DNA from: Candidatus Helarchaeota archaeon
Lineage (GTDB): Archaea; Asgardarchaeota; Lokiarchaeia; Helarchaeales; HEL-GB-A
Assembly: GCA_013375405.1 (NCBI GenBank)
Contig: JABXJU010000095.1
Location: forward strand, 1 to 15,442
Length of the DNA stretch: 15,442 bases
Reading direction: 5' to 3'
Part shown: piece by piece, positions 6,615 to 13,309 of the stretch
Numbering within the stretch: position 1 is the first letter of the stretch
Layout of the letters: every line of letters begins with the position of its first letter
Position numbers and translations under genes: made by a program
Notes under the pieces: generated by a model
What the model was told of the DNA's origin: nothing
Databases searched by the model: none
What the model saw: the letters and a program-made list of their open reading frames with translations, nothing else

Positions 6615-7301
6615 ATGCACTTAACATTACAAAACAAATGCTGTCTTATCTTATTAGCAAGTGGGTTCGCGATAGTAATACCAACACTTAATACAGTCTG
6701 GTCGCTATTTGGTCTAATGCTCATTGGAGGAGCGATTATCCTCTTTCTTATTTACTATGAACAAAGATGGATTAAACGAGAATATTTAAAAAATGGACTG
6801 ACTGCCTCTATCATACTTGCAATATTTTATGGGGTCTATGAATATATTTTCTTCGATGCGACATGGAATAAATTTTTTCATGTCGCTGACTGGTTTGTCC
6901 AAGTGTTCGGAGATAAGTATTCCTATTGGGCATTTATGACGGTTCTTAATTTTTCGATTGTATTTGTATTTTCGCGTAAATCCTTAGCATTATCACTCTC
7001 CTCAATTCCATTATTTGCCGTAAATGAAGATTTATGGTACTGGATTACCAAAAGTATTCACGAATTACGCTATGTATTTCCCGTAGGGAACTGGTTTGAT
7101 CAACGATTTCCGTTCCTCCAAGGGCTTGGGGAGCCCCTTCCGATTTTGCCCGAATGGCCTCGGTTTTACTTCGTGGGATGGCTTTTAGTTTCGATTCTTC
7201 TGGTGATTCAATTCAAAAATTATCAAGAGAGAAAATTTCTTCTAGCCTTAAGCATTTTTATAGCAGCTTCTGCGCTTTGTGTTCTTTTTGCGATTGTTTA
7301 A
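6615..7301 (+). CDS. Polytopic membrane protein, paralogue of the 12610-13230 product
   Basis: The 228-residue product has about seven hydrophobic segments (roughly 9-24, 27-48, 62-81, 103-120, 122-139, 183-200 and 207-227). It is clearly related to the protein at 12610-13230. Shared features in the same order are SR-x-SL (120-124), the buried acidic pair E138-D139, NWF (159-161), LGEPLP (171-176) and PRFYFVGW (182-189), followed by a final helix and a K-N basic end. Acidic residues inside a membrane segment suggest a catalytic or ion-handling role. The E-x-x-F-F-like motif YEYIFF (75-80) faintly recalls small lycopene-cyclase-type domains, but I would not assign that. It starts 13 bases after the GH3 stop, so it is probably in the same transcript, and it ends 8 bases from the convergent dehydrogenase gene. 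Function unknown. Confidence 0.75.
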   Translation: MHLTLQNKCCLILLASGFAIVIPTLNTVWSLFGLMLIGGAIILFLIYYEQRWIKREYLKNGLTASIILAIFYGVYEYIFFDATWNKFFHVADWFVQVFGDKYSYWAFMTVLNFSIVFVFSRKSLALSLSSIPLFAVNEDLWYWITKSIHELRYVFPVGNWFDQRFPFLQGLGEPLPILPEWPRFYFVGWLLVSILLVIQFKNYQERKFLLALSIFIAASALCVLFAIV

Positions 7302-7309
7302 AAACAACT

Positions 7310-8170
7310 CTATTCATTCTTCGTTGATAAGCCTGTAAGTTCAGCACTGATCTCCCATAACCTTTTTGCATCTGCTTCATTGTAAGATTCCTTGGAGGAC
7401 TGTTTTTCTTTTTTATTTGCTAAATATTTTCCATTAACACCTTCCAGATCGGGAGAGGATGCCACGTATATGGGAGTTTCTGCGCATTTCTTTGGGCTTT
7501 TGAAGAAAATTTTTGTAAATCCTCGAGAAAACCAGTTCATATCGCGGCCAAGGTTTGTTCTGGCAACACCTGGATGTACCACATTCACCGTCACGCCCGA
7601 CCCTTCTAATCGCCGGGCAAGTTCGTAAGTGAAGAGCATGAGGGCTAATTTTGATTTGTTATATGTCCAAAATGCCCCAAATTTTTTTTCGCTTTGAAGG
7701 TCATCAAAGTCCATCTTGGCTCTCGAGTGAAGCCCGGAGGTGATATTGATGATTCGGGCAGGTGCGCTGGCTTTCAGAACATCGAGCAACAGATTTGTGA
7801 GTAAAAATGGAGCGAGATGATTTGTAGCAAACACGGTTTCCAATCCATCTACTGTTGTTTGGCGTTTAGAGAGCACGACTGCTGCATTATTAATCAATAT
7901 ATCCAATTGTTGATATTTACTTTTAAATTCTTTCACGAGATTTCGAATTTCTTGTTGAGATGAAAGGTCCGCTATCAGTAAATCAATTTTAGGGTTTCCA
8001 GTTTTTTCTTTAATTTCCAGAAATGCGTCCTCGCCACGCTCACGGTTTCGGCAAACCATTACAATGGTTGCACCCATTTCTGCTAAGCCCAGGGTAGTGG
8101 CTTTTCCAATACCTGAATTCGCCCCAGTAATCATAACAATTTTTCCATTCATATCTGTTGATTCGACCAT
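7310..8170 (-). CDS. Short-chain dehydrogenase/reductase, retinol dehydrogenase/WWOX-like
   Basis: The 286-residue protein is a classical SDR on a Rossmann fold. It shows the cofactor motif TGANSGIG (15-22), the structural DLS (68-70) and NNAA (94-97). The catalytic set is N117, S145, Y170 and K174 (YNKSK), and HPGVARTNL lies at 199-207. R41, just after the second strand (VCRNRERG), favours NADP(H). The overall pattern matches the retinol dehydrogenase/WW-domain oxidoreductase-like branch, which reduces or oxidises carbonyls and alcohols on diverse hydrophobic substrates; the true substrate is unknown. No membrane segment is obvious. The ATG at 8170 is preceded on its strand by a GGTGG ribosome-like site; ATG at residue 7 is the alternative. 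The gene is convergent with the membrane protein (8-base gap) and divergent from the charged-helix gene. Confidence 0.88.
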   Translation of the reverse strand: MVESTDMNGKIVMITGANSGIGKATTLGLAEMGATIVMVCRNRERGEDAFLEIKEKTGNPKIDLLIADLSSQQEIRNLVKEFKSKYQQLDILINNAAVVLSKRQTTVDGLETVFATNHLAPFLLTNLLLDVLKASAPARIINITSGLHSRAKMDFDDLQSEKKFGAFWTYNKSKLALMLFTYELARRLEGSGVTVNVVHPGVARTNLGRDMNWFSRGFTKIFFKSPKKCAETPIYVASSPDLEGVNGKYLANKKEKQSSKESYNEADAKRLWEISAELTGLSTKNE

Positions 8171-8278
8171 CTGATACCACCATCTTAATCAAACAAAATA
8201 ATTAAAAATATTAATATTGCATAAGGATTTAATTACCATTTGTAAAATTTCTTGGGGAATACCAAGTCTATAAAATGA

Positions 8279-8287
8279 TATAAATAG
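8279..8287 (+). promoter_or_regulatory. TATA box for the charged-helix gene
   Basis: TATAAATAG is a textbook archaeal TATA box. Transcription should start near 8308-8310, leaving a leader of about 22 bases that contains the AGGTGGTG ribosome site used by ATG 8332. Confidence 0.6.
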
Positions 8288-8331
8288 GGGCAAATTATGC
8301 CCGTTTTTACTATGCATAGGTGGTGCGAGAA

Positions 8332-9279
8332 ATGAGCGATGACAAGGTAAAGGAAGTATTGAAGAAAATTTCTGAAGCTAAAAGTAACTCGATTAAGATA
8401 AGAAGGGAAATTAAGGATAGGGGCCTCCTACGAACAAAAATAATTGAAAATGAAAACCGACTAAGGTTGCTGAAGCATGAGCTTATAATGGCGAGAACTC
8501 AGCAAAGGAAGGATGAAGCAGCCGCGAGAGCACAAAAAAGGAAGGAAGAAGCAGCCGAGATAAGACGTAAAAGGAAGGAATCTGAAGTCGCAGAAGCTTA
8601 TAAAAGAAAGAGAGAAGCAGAGCGAAAGAAGGTAGAAGATGCCGAAAAAGCTGAGCGAAAGAAGGTGGAAGATGCCGAAAAAGCGAAGCGAAAGAAGGTG
8701 GAAGATGCCGAAAAAGCGAAGCGAAAGAAGGAAGAGGAAATTATAAAGGCTCAGAGAAAGAAAGAGGAGGAAGCTATAAGGGTTCAGAGAGAGAAAGTGG
8801 AAGCGATCGAAAAGGCTAAACGAGAGAAGGAGGAGGAAGAAAGAAAGAAAGTGGAAGCGATCGAAAGGGCTAAACGAAAGAAGGAGGAGGAAGAAAGAAA
8901 GAAAGTGGAAGCGATCGAAAAAGCTAAGCGAAAGAAGGAAGAAGAAGAAAGAAAGAAAGCGGAAGAGATCGAAAAGGCTAAACAAAAGAAGGAAGAAGAA
9001 GAAAGAAAGAAAAAGAAAGAAGCCGAAAGAGCTCAGAAAGAGAAGGAGGACGAAGAGAAAAGACTAATAGAATTAAAGGAAAAAATCAAACTTGAAATAT
9101 TGAAAGCAGCTTCAATCTATACAAGTGTTCATTATAAAGAGTTAGCAGATTTCGCTGAATGTAAATCAAGTGATATATTGACAATTGTTAAGATGATGTT
9201 GGAATCGAAAGAATTATATGCGCGTATAGAACATCCGAATGTCATTTTTGAAAAGGGTGAAAAAAAATCTTCAAAATAA
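8332..9279 (+). CDS. E/K/R-rich repeated-helix protein with winged-helix-like C-terminus (DDRGK1-like outline)
   Basis: The 315-residue product is mostly one extremely charged helix (about 40-245). It contains an 11-residue repeat (three near-identical copies, residues 97-129, core RKKVEDAEKA) and then an 18-residue repeat (four copies, residues 155-226, core KVEAIEKAKRKKEEEERK). The i to i+4 E/K/R pairs suggest a stable single alpha-helix as much as a coiled coil. The last 65 residues look folded: helix, then YTSVHYKELADFAE, a recognition-type helix IVKMMLE and a beta-wing LYARIEHPNVIFEK. This fits a PCI/winged-helix domain. Charged helix followed by such an end is the outline of eukaryotic DDRGK1 (UFBP1) of the UFM1 pathway; the likeness is architectural and homology is unproven. 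I chose ATG 8332 because AGGTGGTG (8318-8325) is its ribosome site; a GTG at 8320 overlaps that site. A hairpin terminator follows. Confidence 0.75.
   Translation: MSDDKVKEVLKKISEAKSNSIKIRREIKDRGLLRTKIIENENRLRLLKHELIMARTQQRKDEAAARAQKRKEEAAEIRRKRKESEVAEAYKRKREAERKKVEDAEKAERKKVEDAEKAKRKKVEDAEKAKRKKEEEIIKAQRKKEEEAIRVQREKVEAIEKAKREKEEEERKKVEAIERAKRKKEEEERKKVEAIEKAKRKKEEEERKKAEEIEKAKQKKEEEERKKKKEAERAQKEKEDEEKRLIELKEKIKLEILKAASIYTSVHYKELADFAECKSSDILTIVKMMLESKELYARIEHPNVIFEKGEKKSSK
8620..8718 (+). repeat. 33-base tandem repeat in coding sequence (three copies)
   Basis: Copies at 8620-8652, 8653-8685 and 8686-8718 each encode an 11-residue unit with core RKKVEDAEKA. The DNA is nearly identical between copies, pointing to recent in-frame duplication. 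Confidence 0.75.
8794..9009 (+). repeat. 54-base tandem repeat in coding sequence (four copies)
   Basis: Copies at 8794-8847, 8848-8901, 8902-8955 and 8956-9009 each encode an 18-residue unit beginning KVEAIEKAKR; the last copy is the most diverged (KAEEIEKAKQ). Eighteen equals one heptad plus one 11-residue unit, so the helical register is kept. Confidence 0.8.
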
Positions 9280-9284
9280 TAGCC

Positions 9285-9312
9285 ATTTACTGAACAACCT
9301 CAGTAAATTTTT
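9285..9312 (+). terminator. Hairpin plus T-run after the charged-helix gene
   Basis: ATTTACTGA (9285-9293) and TCAGTAAAT (9300-9308) pair over nine bases around a six-base loop ACAACC, and a T-run follows (five Ts, 9308-9312). It sits 6 bases after the TAA at 9277-9279, where a terminator is expected. Confidence 0.55.
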
Positions 9313-9423
9313 CCGTTACCCCTACCCCCAAACCCACCGTCATGAGTATATTGAACTAGATGAACAAGTGATTTTTGTCGAATGTGATAAAGGTTATATG
9401 CTAAAAGGAGAAAAATTGAATTA

Positions 9424-11676
9424 ATGGATTTCGACTCGCTACTCAACTCAATTGAAGCCTCTGAAGTTCGTGAAATTGTGCATATTAAGAAAGAAACAGG
9501 GCGTTCTCCGGATTATTCTTGTTCTATTGAAGCTTTAAACCTTCATCCAGATTTGACTAAGGCTTTGAAGAAGATTGGAATTGAGTCGCTTTATAGTTTT
9601 CAGGAGAGAGCAATTAAAAAGATTCGGTCCGGTAAGAATGTGGGAATTCTCGCAGGAACAGGTTCAGGTAAAACGGAAGCTTTTCTCATTCCCATCTTAG
9701 AATATGCTTTGAACCACCCTAATCAACCTATTGCCATTCTAATGTATCCTACAAAAGCCCTTGCTCAAGATCAGATGGACCGGCTAGAAGGATTAACACG
9801 TAATTTAAATATTAAATTTGAGAGGTACGACGGAGATACACCTTTAAATAAGCGGGAAGAAATCCTGAACAATCCACCTTCTATTTTAATTACTAATCCT
9901 GATATGCTCCATTTTCACTTGTCAGATGATCGAGTGAAGAAGATTATTTCGACAATCAAATTCATTGTTTTGGATGAAATCCATCAATATGTGGGTGTGT
10001 TTGGATCCCATGTCCATTATGTGTTGAAGCGAGTAAAACGGTTTCTACAAGATTCTAAAAAATGCCAGTTTATCGGCTCTTCAGCTACAATAGGAAACCC
10101 CAGGAAGTTCTTGGAAATCTTTTTCGGTGTTAAATTTAGTATTATTACTTCAAAGCACAATTGGAGTGGTAATCGGCATCATTTAATGATTCGTCCCAAA
10201 CATAGTCTATATTCAGAAGCTATTTTTTTAATTGAAGGAATACAAGAACAAATTCCTTCAGTTAAATCTATAATTTTTACAGATAGCCATTTATCGGCTG
10301 AAATTGTGAAAAAAATTGCAGATTCCAGAAATATTGAAATTGGAATCCATCGGGGAGGATTGAGTTCTGCCTATAGAAAAGAAATCGAGGCCCGCTTTAA
10401 ATCTGGAAAATTAACTACGCTAGTAGCTACTCCTACCCTCGAATTAGGAATTGATATCGGAGATCTCAATAACATTGTTCTTATTAAAATCCCGGTAACA
10501 TTTTCTACGTATCTTCAGCGGATCGGGCGATCGGGGAGGAAAGGTGTAGATTCCATGGCATTTCTATTAATCGGAGAAGATCCAATTTCAAACTTTTATG
10601 CAAATGCACCAAAGAATTTTTATAGTTCCAAACCTGAGCCATTATATCTCGATCCCACCAATCCTGAGATTATTCGTGCTCAATTCATAGCCATGGCAGT
10701 GGATCAGCCAATTTCCCCATTAGAACTGGTAGATCTTACCCCCGAGGAGCGAACTGCTGCGCAACAATTATTAAATGAGAAATATTTAGCACATTGGGAA
10801 CAACTCTACTTAATTCCTACAAAAAAGGGAAATGAATTATTCAGAAATACTTCCTTAAGGGGAACAGGAGAAACCATCCAAATTTTTGAGAGGGAAAAAA
10901 AAATAGGGGAACGTTCTTTACCAATGGGGATCCGGGAATTATATCCGAATGCCATTTATATGCATGGAGGAAAAGATTATCGAGTAATTAACTTAGACCT
11001 TCAACAATATCAAGCTCAAATTGAAGAAATTCTTGACCGTACCAATTTTTATACCAGAGCCCTTTACCAATCAGAGGTAATTAATTTCAATCCGCGTCGT
11101 TCTCGGCACCCGTTTGGATTAAACGTATATCATGGAGAAGGTGCGATTCATACAAATGTATATGGATTTCTCAAAATTAATTTCTTTACAGGAAAACCAA
11201 TTGAGAAGGAAAATCTAGAAATCCCGGTAGATTATCAATTTCCTACAAAAATCCTATACTTTAAGATCCCTGTAGATCCAAGTTGGACACTATCACAAAA
11301 AGCTGAAGCTACCCATGCTGTTGAGCATGTGCTCATTGCAGCAGCTGTAACTTTAACTGGTGCAGATGCCTCTGAAATCGGGGGAATCTCATATCCTGAT
11401 GGGACTATTTTTGTCTATGATGGGATATTCGGAGGTTCTGGCATTACACTACTTCTCCAAGATCGGATAAAGGAGGCGTTAAAACGTGCCCTGAAAATAC
11501 TAAAGTTATGCAATTGTAGAAGCTACACTGGTTGTCCCCGATGCACATATTCGCCCTATTGTGGCAACAACAATGAAACGCTCTCTAGAAATCTTGCCAT
11601 TCAATCTTTGACTCAAGTTCTCGCAGGAAAAGATGTAAAAGTAGATTTTAAGCCCTCAGGGAATAGTATTGTATAA
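9424..11676 (+). CDS. MrfA/Hrq1-type superfamily 2 DNA helicase with DUF1998/MZB zinc-binding end
   Basis: The 750-residue protein has the full SF2 helicase core. Motif I is GTGSGKT (78-84), motif Ib region TNPDMLH (157-163), motif II DEIH (184-187) within DEIHQYVGVFGSHV, motif III SAT (220-222), and motif VI QRIGRSGRKG (365-374). The DEIHxYxGxFGSH signature is typical of the Hrq1/MrfA branch and not of Lhr. The C-terminal MZB (DUF1998) domain shows AVEHVLIAAA and the cysteine cluster C696, C698, C704, C707, C713, which in MrfA binds zinc. Relatives unwind DNA 3' to 5' and act in repair of crosslink-type damage. The exonuclease partner MrfB is not seen here. The length fits the MrfA family. 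ATG 9424 follows GGAG (9407-9410) at a long 13-base spacing, so its upstream region may matter for initiation. Confidence 0.9.
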   Translation: MDFDSLLNSIEASEVREIVHIKKETGRSPDYSCSIEALNLHPDLTKALKKIGIESLYSFQERAIKKIRSGKNVGILAGTGSGKTEAFLIPILEYALNHPNQPIAILMYPTKALAQDQMDRLEGLTRNLNIKFERYDGDTPLNKREEILNNPPSILITNPDMLHFHLSDDRVKKIISTIKFIVLDEIHQYVGVFGSHVHYVLKRVKRFLQDSKKCQFIGSSATIGNPRKFLEIFFGVKFSIITSKHNWSGNRHHLMIRPKHSLYSEAIFLIEGIQEQIPSVKSIIFTDSHLSAEIVKKIADSRNIEIGIHRGGLSSAYRKEIEARFKSGKLTTLVATPTLELGIDIGDLNNIVLIKIPVTFSTYLQRIGRSGRKGVDSMAFLLIGEDPISNFYANAPKNFYSSKPEPLYLDPTNPEIIRAQFIAMAVDQPISPLELVDLTPEERTAAQQLLNEKYLAHWEQLYLIPTKKGNELFRNTSLRGTGETIQIFEREKKIGERSLPMGIRELYPNAIYMHGGKDYRVINLDLQQYQAQIEEILDRTNFYTRALYQSEVINFNPRRSRHPFGLNVYHGEGAIHTNVYGFLKINFFTGKPIEKENLEIPVDYQFPTKILYFKIPVDPSWTLSQKAEATHAVEHVLIAAAVTLTGADASEIGGISYPDGTIFVYDGIFGGSGITLLLQDRIKEALKRALKILKLCNCRSYTGCPRCTYSPYCGNNNETLSRNLAIQSLTQVLAGKDVKVDFKPSGNSIV

Positions 11677-11734
11677 TATGAATTATTTTTCTTCGATAAA
11701 ATAGTGTGAGAATACTGAGAAAGGGAATATTAAA

Positions 11735-11745
11735 ATATAAAATAG
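11735..11745 (+). promoter_or_regulatory. TATA-like element before the activator ATPase gene
   Basis: AATATAAAATAG-type sequence is centred near 11740. Spacing predicts a start near 11767 and a leader of about 20 bases holding an AGAGGT ribosome site (11774-11779), 8 bases before TTG 11788. Confidence 0.45.
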
Positions 11746-11787
11746 TCTTATCAAATAAGAAGGTGTATGAAATAGAGGTTTAAGATA

Positions 11788-12585
11788 TTGCTCACTGCCG
11801 GCATAGATATTGGGTCATTAACAACGAAATCTCTAATCCTGGATGGAATTGAGATTAAGGGGTATATCATTTTAAGTTCAGGACATTTATATGAGGAGGC
11901 AGGAATTCAAGCATATGATATGTGTTTAGAAAAATGTGGTATTTCCAAAGGGGATATCAAGTATATTGTGGGCACAGGATATGGACGAGCCCTCATCTCA
12001 TTTGCGGATGAAAATATTACGGAAATAACCTGCCATGCAAGGGGTGTGAGTCATTATTTTTCGGATGCCCGTACGGTCATTGATATTGGAGGGCAGGATA
12101 GTAAGGCAATCCGAATTGGTGATAATGGGAAAGTACTCGATTTTGTGATGAATGATAAATGTGCTGCAGGTACCGGACGATTTTTAGAGGTCATGCAGAG
12201 GGCCCTCAATATCGACTCTTTGGACCAAATGGGAGAATTATCATTACAATCTAAGGCGCCTGCAAAAATTTCCAGCATGTGTACCGTTTTCGCAGAAAGT
12301 GAAGTTATATCTCTTTTCGCCCAGAAAAAAGCACAAAAGATCGACATTATAGCGGGACTCCATACTGCTATCGCAAAGCGGATAACGGGAATGGTCAATC
12401 GGCTTGGGCGGTTCCAAGAGAAAATTATCTTTTGCGGTGGAGTTGCTAAAAATGTTGGAGTTAAGAAGGCAATAGAGAAGGAATTAGGCAAACCACTTTA
12501 TGTTCCTGAAGATCCGCAAATCACAGGGGCTTTAGGGGCCGCTATTTTAGCACAGGAACGCTACCAAAAAAAGAGGAAAAATTAA
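11788..12585 (+). CDS. 2-hydroxyacyl-CoA dehydratase activator-type ATPase (BadF/BadG/BcrA/BcrD family)
   Basis: The 265-residue protein belongs to the ASKHA-fold activators that use ATP to inject one electron into 2-hydroxyacyl-CoA dehydratases or benzoyl-CoA reductases. Phosphate-1 loop: AGIDIGSLTTKS (4-15). Phosphate-2: DIGGQDSKAI (99-108). Adenosine region: FCGGVAKN near 215-222. NDKCAAGTGRF (122-132) and MCTVFAESE (164-172) provide C125 and C165, which match the two cysteines that bridge a [4Fe-4S] cluster in the homodimer of the HgdC type. Length fits single-domain activators. TTG 11788 is forced, since a TAG lies at 11773-11775 in frame, and AGAGGT gives a ribosome site at 8 bases. No dehydratase subunit genes lie in the window, so the partner must be elsewhere or the role differs. 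The next gene starts 24 bases downstream. Confidence 0.9.
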   Translation: MLTAGIDIGSLTTKSLILDGIEIKGYIILSSGHLYEEAGIQAYDMCLEKCGISKGDIKYIVGTGYGRALISFADENITEITCHARGVSHYFSDARTVIDIGGQDSKAIRIGDNGKVLDFVMNDKCAAGTGRFLEVMQRALNIDSLDQMGELSLQSKAPAKISSMCTVFAESEVISLFAQKKAQKIDIIAGLHTAIAKRITGMVNRLGRFQEKIIFCGGVAKNVGVKKAIEKELGKPLYVPEDPQITGALGAAILAQERYQKKRKN

Positions 12586-12609
12586 ATTATCTTTAATGGG
12601 GCATCTCAT

Positions 12610-13230
12610 TTGAATCAACGCTCTAACCAAGAGCATATTAAGGATCAAAATGATGCATCTTTCTTAGCGATTCTTGCCCTAGTAATACTTCTCGAATGTT
12701 TCGCGTGGTGGTATTGTCCTATTACCGCAATTTTTGGAATTTTAATAATAATTTTTGCCTACATTCAAACCAGGAAACAGAGATGGACAATAAAACCCGC
12801 TATAGGTTGGGGATTAATTGGGATAATTGGGTGGGCATTCGTCCTTGGTGCTTTAGAAGTATTCTGGTTTCAAAACCTCTCTATAACTTACAATTTATTT
12901 TATTGGTTTTCTGATCCAATACCCTACTGGGTATTCATTTGTTTTTCTGGATTTTTTATTGTTTTACTAATATCCCGCTCGTTGTCTTTTAGCATGACCG
13001 CCACAATCTTCTATTTAGCACTGGAAGATTGCGCATTTTTTATATGGCATGGAACCCCCCCTCAAAATTGGTTTATCTATTTTTCAGATTATTTTCCGTC
13101 GTGGTTTATAGCGCTGGGAGATCCGCTCCCTTTTTGGCCCTATCTCCCAACATTCTATGTATTGATTTGGGCTATTACTATTCCTCTAATGCTTGTCATA
13201 TGGTATAAAAATAGATCATTGTACAGTTGA
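12610..13230 (+). CDS. Polytopic membrane protein, paralogue of the 6615-7301 product
   Basis: The 206-residue product has about six hydrophobic segments (near 18-35, 37-52, 66-85, 104-121, 125-144 and 179-198) after a polar 16-residue start. It shares with the 6615-7301 protein, in order: SR-x-L (122-125), the buried pair E139-D140, NWF (153-155), LGDPLP (169-174) and LPTFYVLIW (179-187) before a last helix and a K-N-R end. Identity is modest overall but concentrated in these motifs, which supports true homology. The first segments differ, so the N-terminal part is less conserved. It starts at TTG 12610, 24 bases after the activator ATPase stop, with only a weak G-rich ribosome site (TGGGG, 12596-12600); co-transcription with the ATPase is likely. 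Function unknown. Confidence 0.72.
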   Translation: MNQRSNQEHIKDQNDASFLAILALVILLECFAWWYCPITAIFGILIIIFAYIQTRKQRWTIKPAIGWGLIGIIGWAFVLGALEVFWFQNLSITYNLFYWFSDPIPYWVFICFSGFFIVLLISRSLSFSMTATIFYLALEDCAFFIWHGTPPQNWFIYFSDYFPSWFIALGDPLPFWPYLPTFYVLIWAITIPLMLVIWYKNRSLYS

Positions 13231-13239
13231 AAGATTTGT

Positions 13240-13254
13240 TTCCTTTTCAAGGAA
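13240..13254 (+). terminator. Short hairpin after the second membrane protein gene
   Basis: TTCCTT (13240-13245) and AAGGAA (13249-13254) form a six-pair stem with a three-base loop. No T-run follows, so this is a weak terminator candidate at best. Confidence 0.25.
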
Positions 13255-13270
13255 TAACAGAAGTAAGAAC

Positions 13271-13288
13271 AATTTATAATATATAAGA
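13271..13288 (+). promoter_or_regulatory. TATA-rich promoter for the 404-residue protein
   Basis: The stretch AATTTATAATATATAAGA contains overlapping TATA-box matches. Predicted transcription start is near 13303, leaving a very short leader to TTG 13310 or about 45 bases to ATG 13349. Confidence 0.45.
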
Positions 13289-13309
13289 GAGATCATTAGA
13301 AATAACTAT

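Noticed and set aside
8461..8985. 174-codon minus-strand frame opposite the charged-helix gene
   Set aside because: It is phenylalanine/leucine/serine repeats that mirror the E/K/R codons of the real gene, so it is a shadow.
8620..9009. CRISPR array
   Set aside because: The repeats are in-frame, directly adjacent and protein-coding, with no unique spacers.
9239..9424. 61-codon plus-strand frame overlapping the end of the charged-helix gene and touching the helicase start (TAATG)
   Set aside because: It has no ribosome site, starts inside the previous gene and crosses its terminator hairpin. The product has no recognisable fold. It is kept only as a possible coupling frame.
12054..12491. 145-codon minus-strand frame
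   Set aside because: It lies wholly opposite the activator ATPase, whose motifs are clear.
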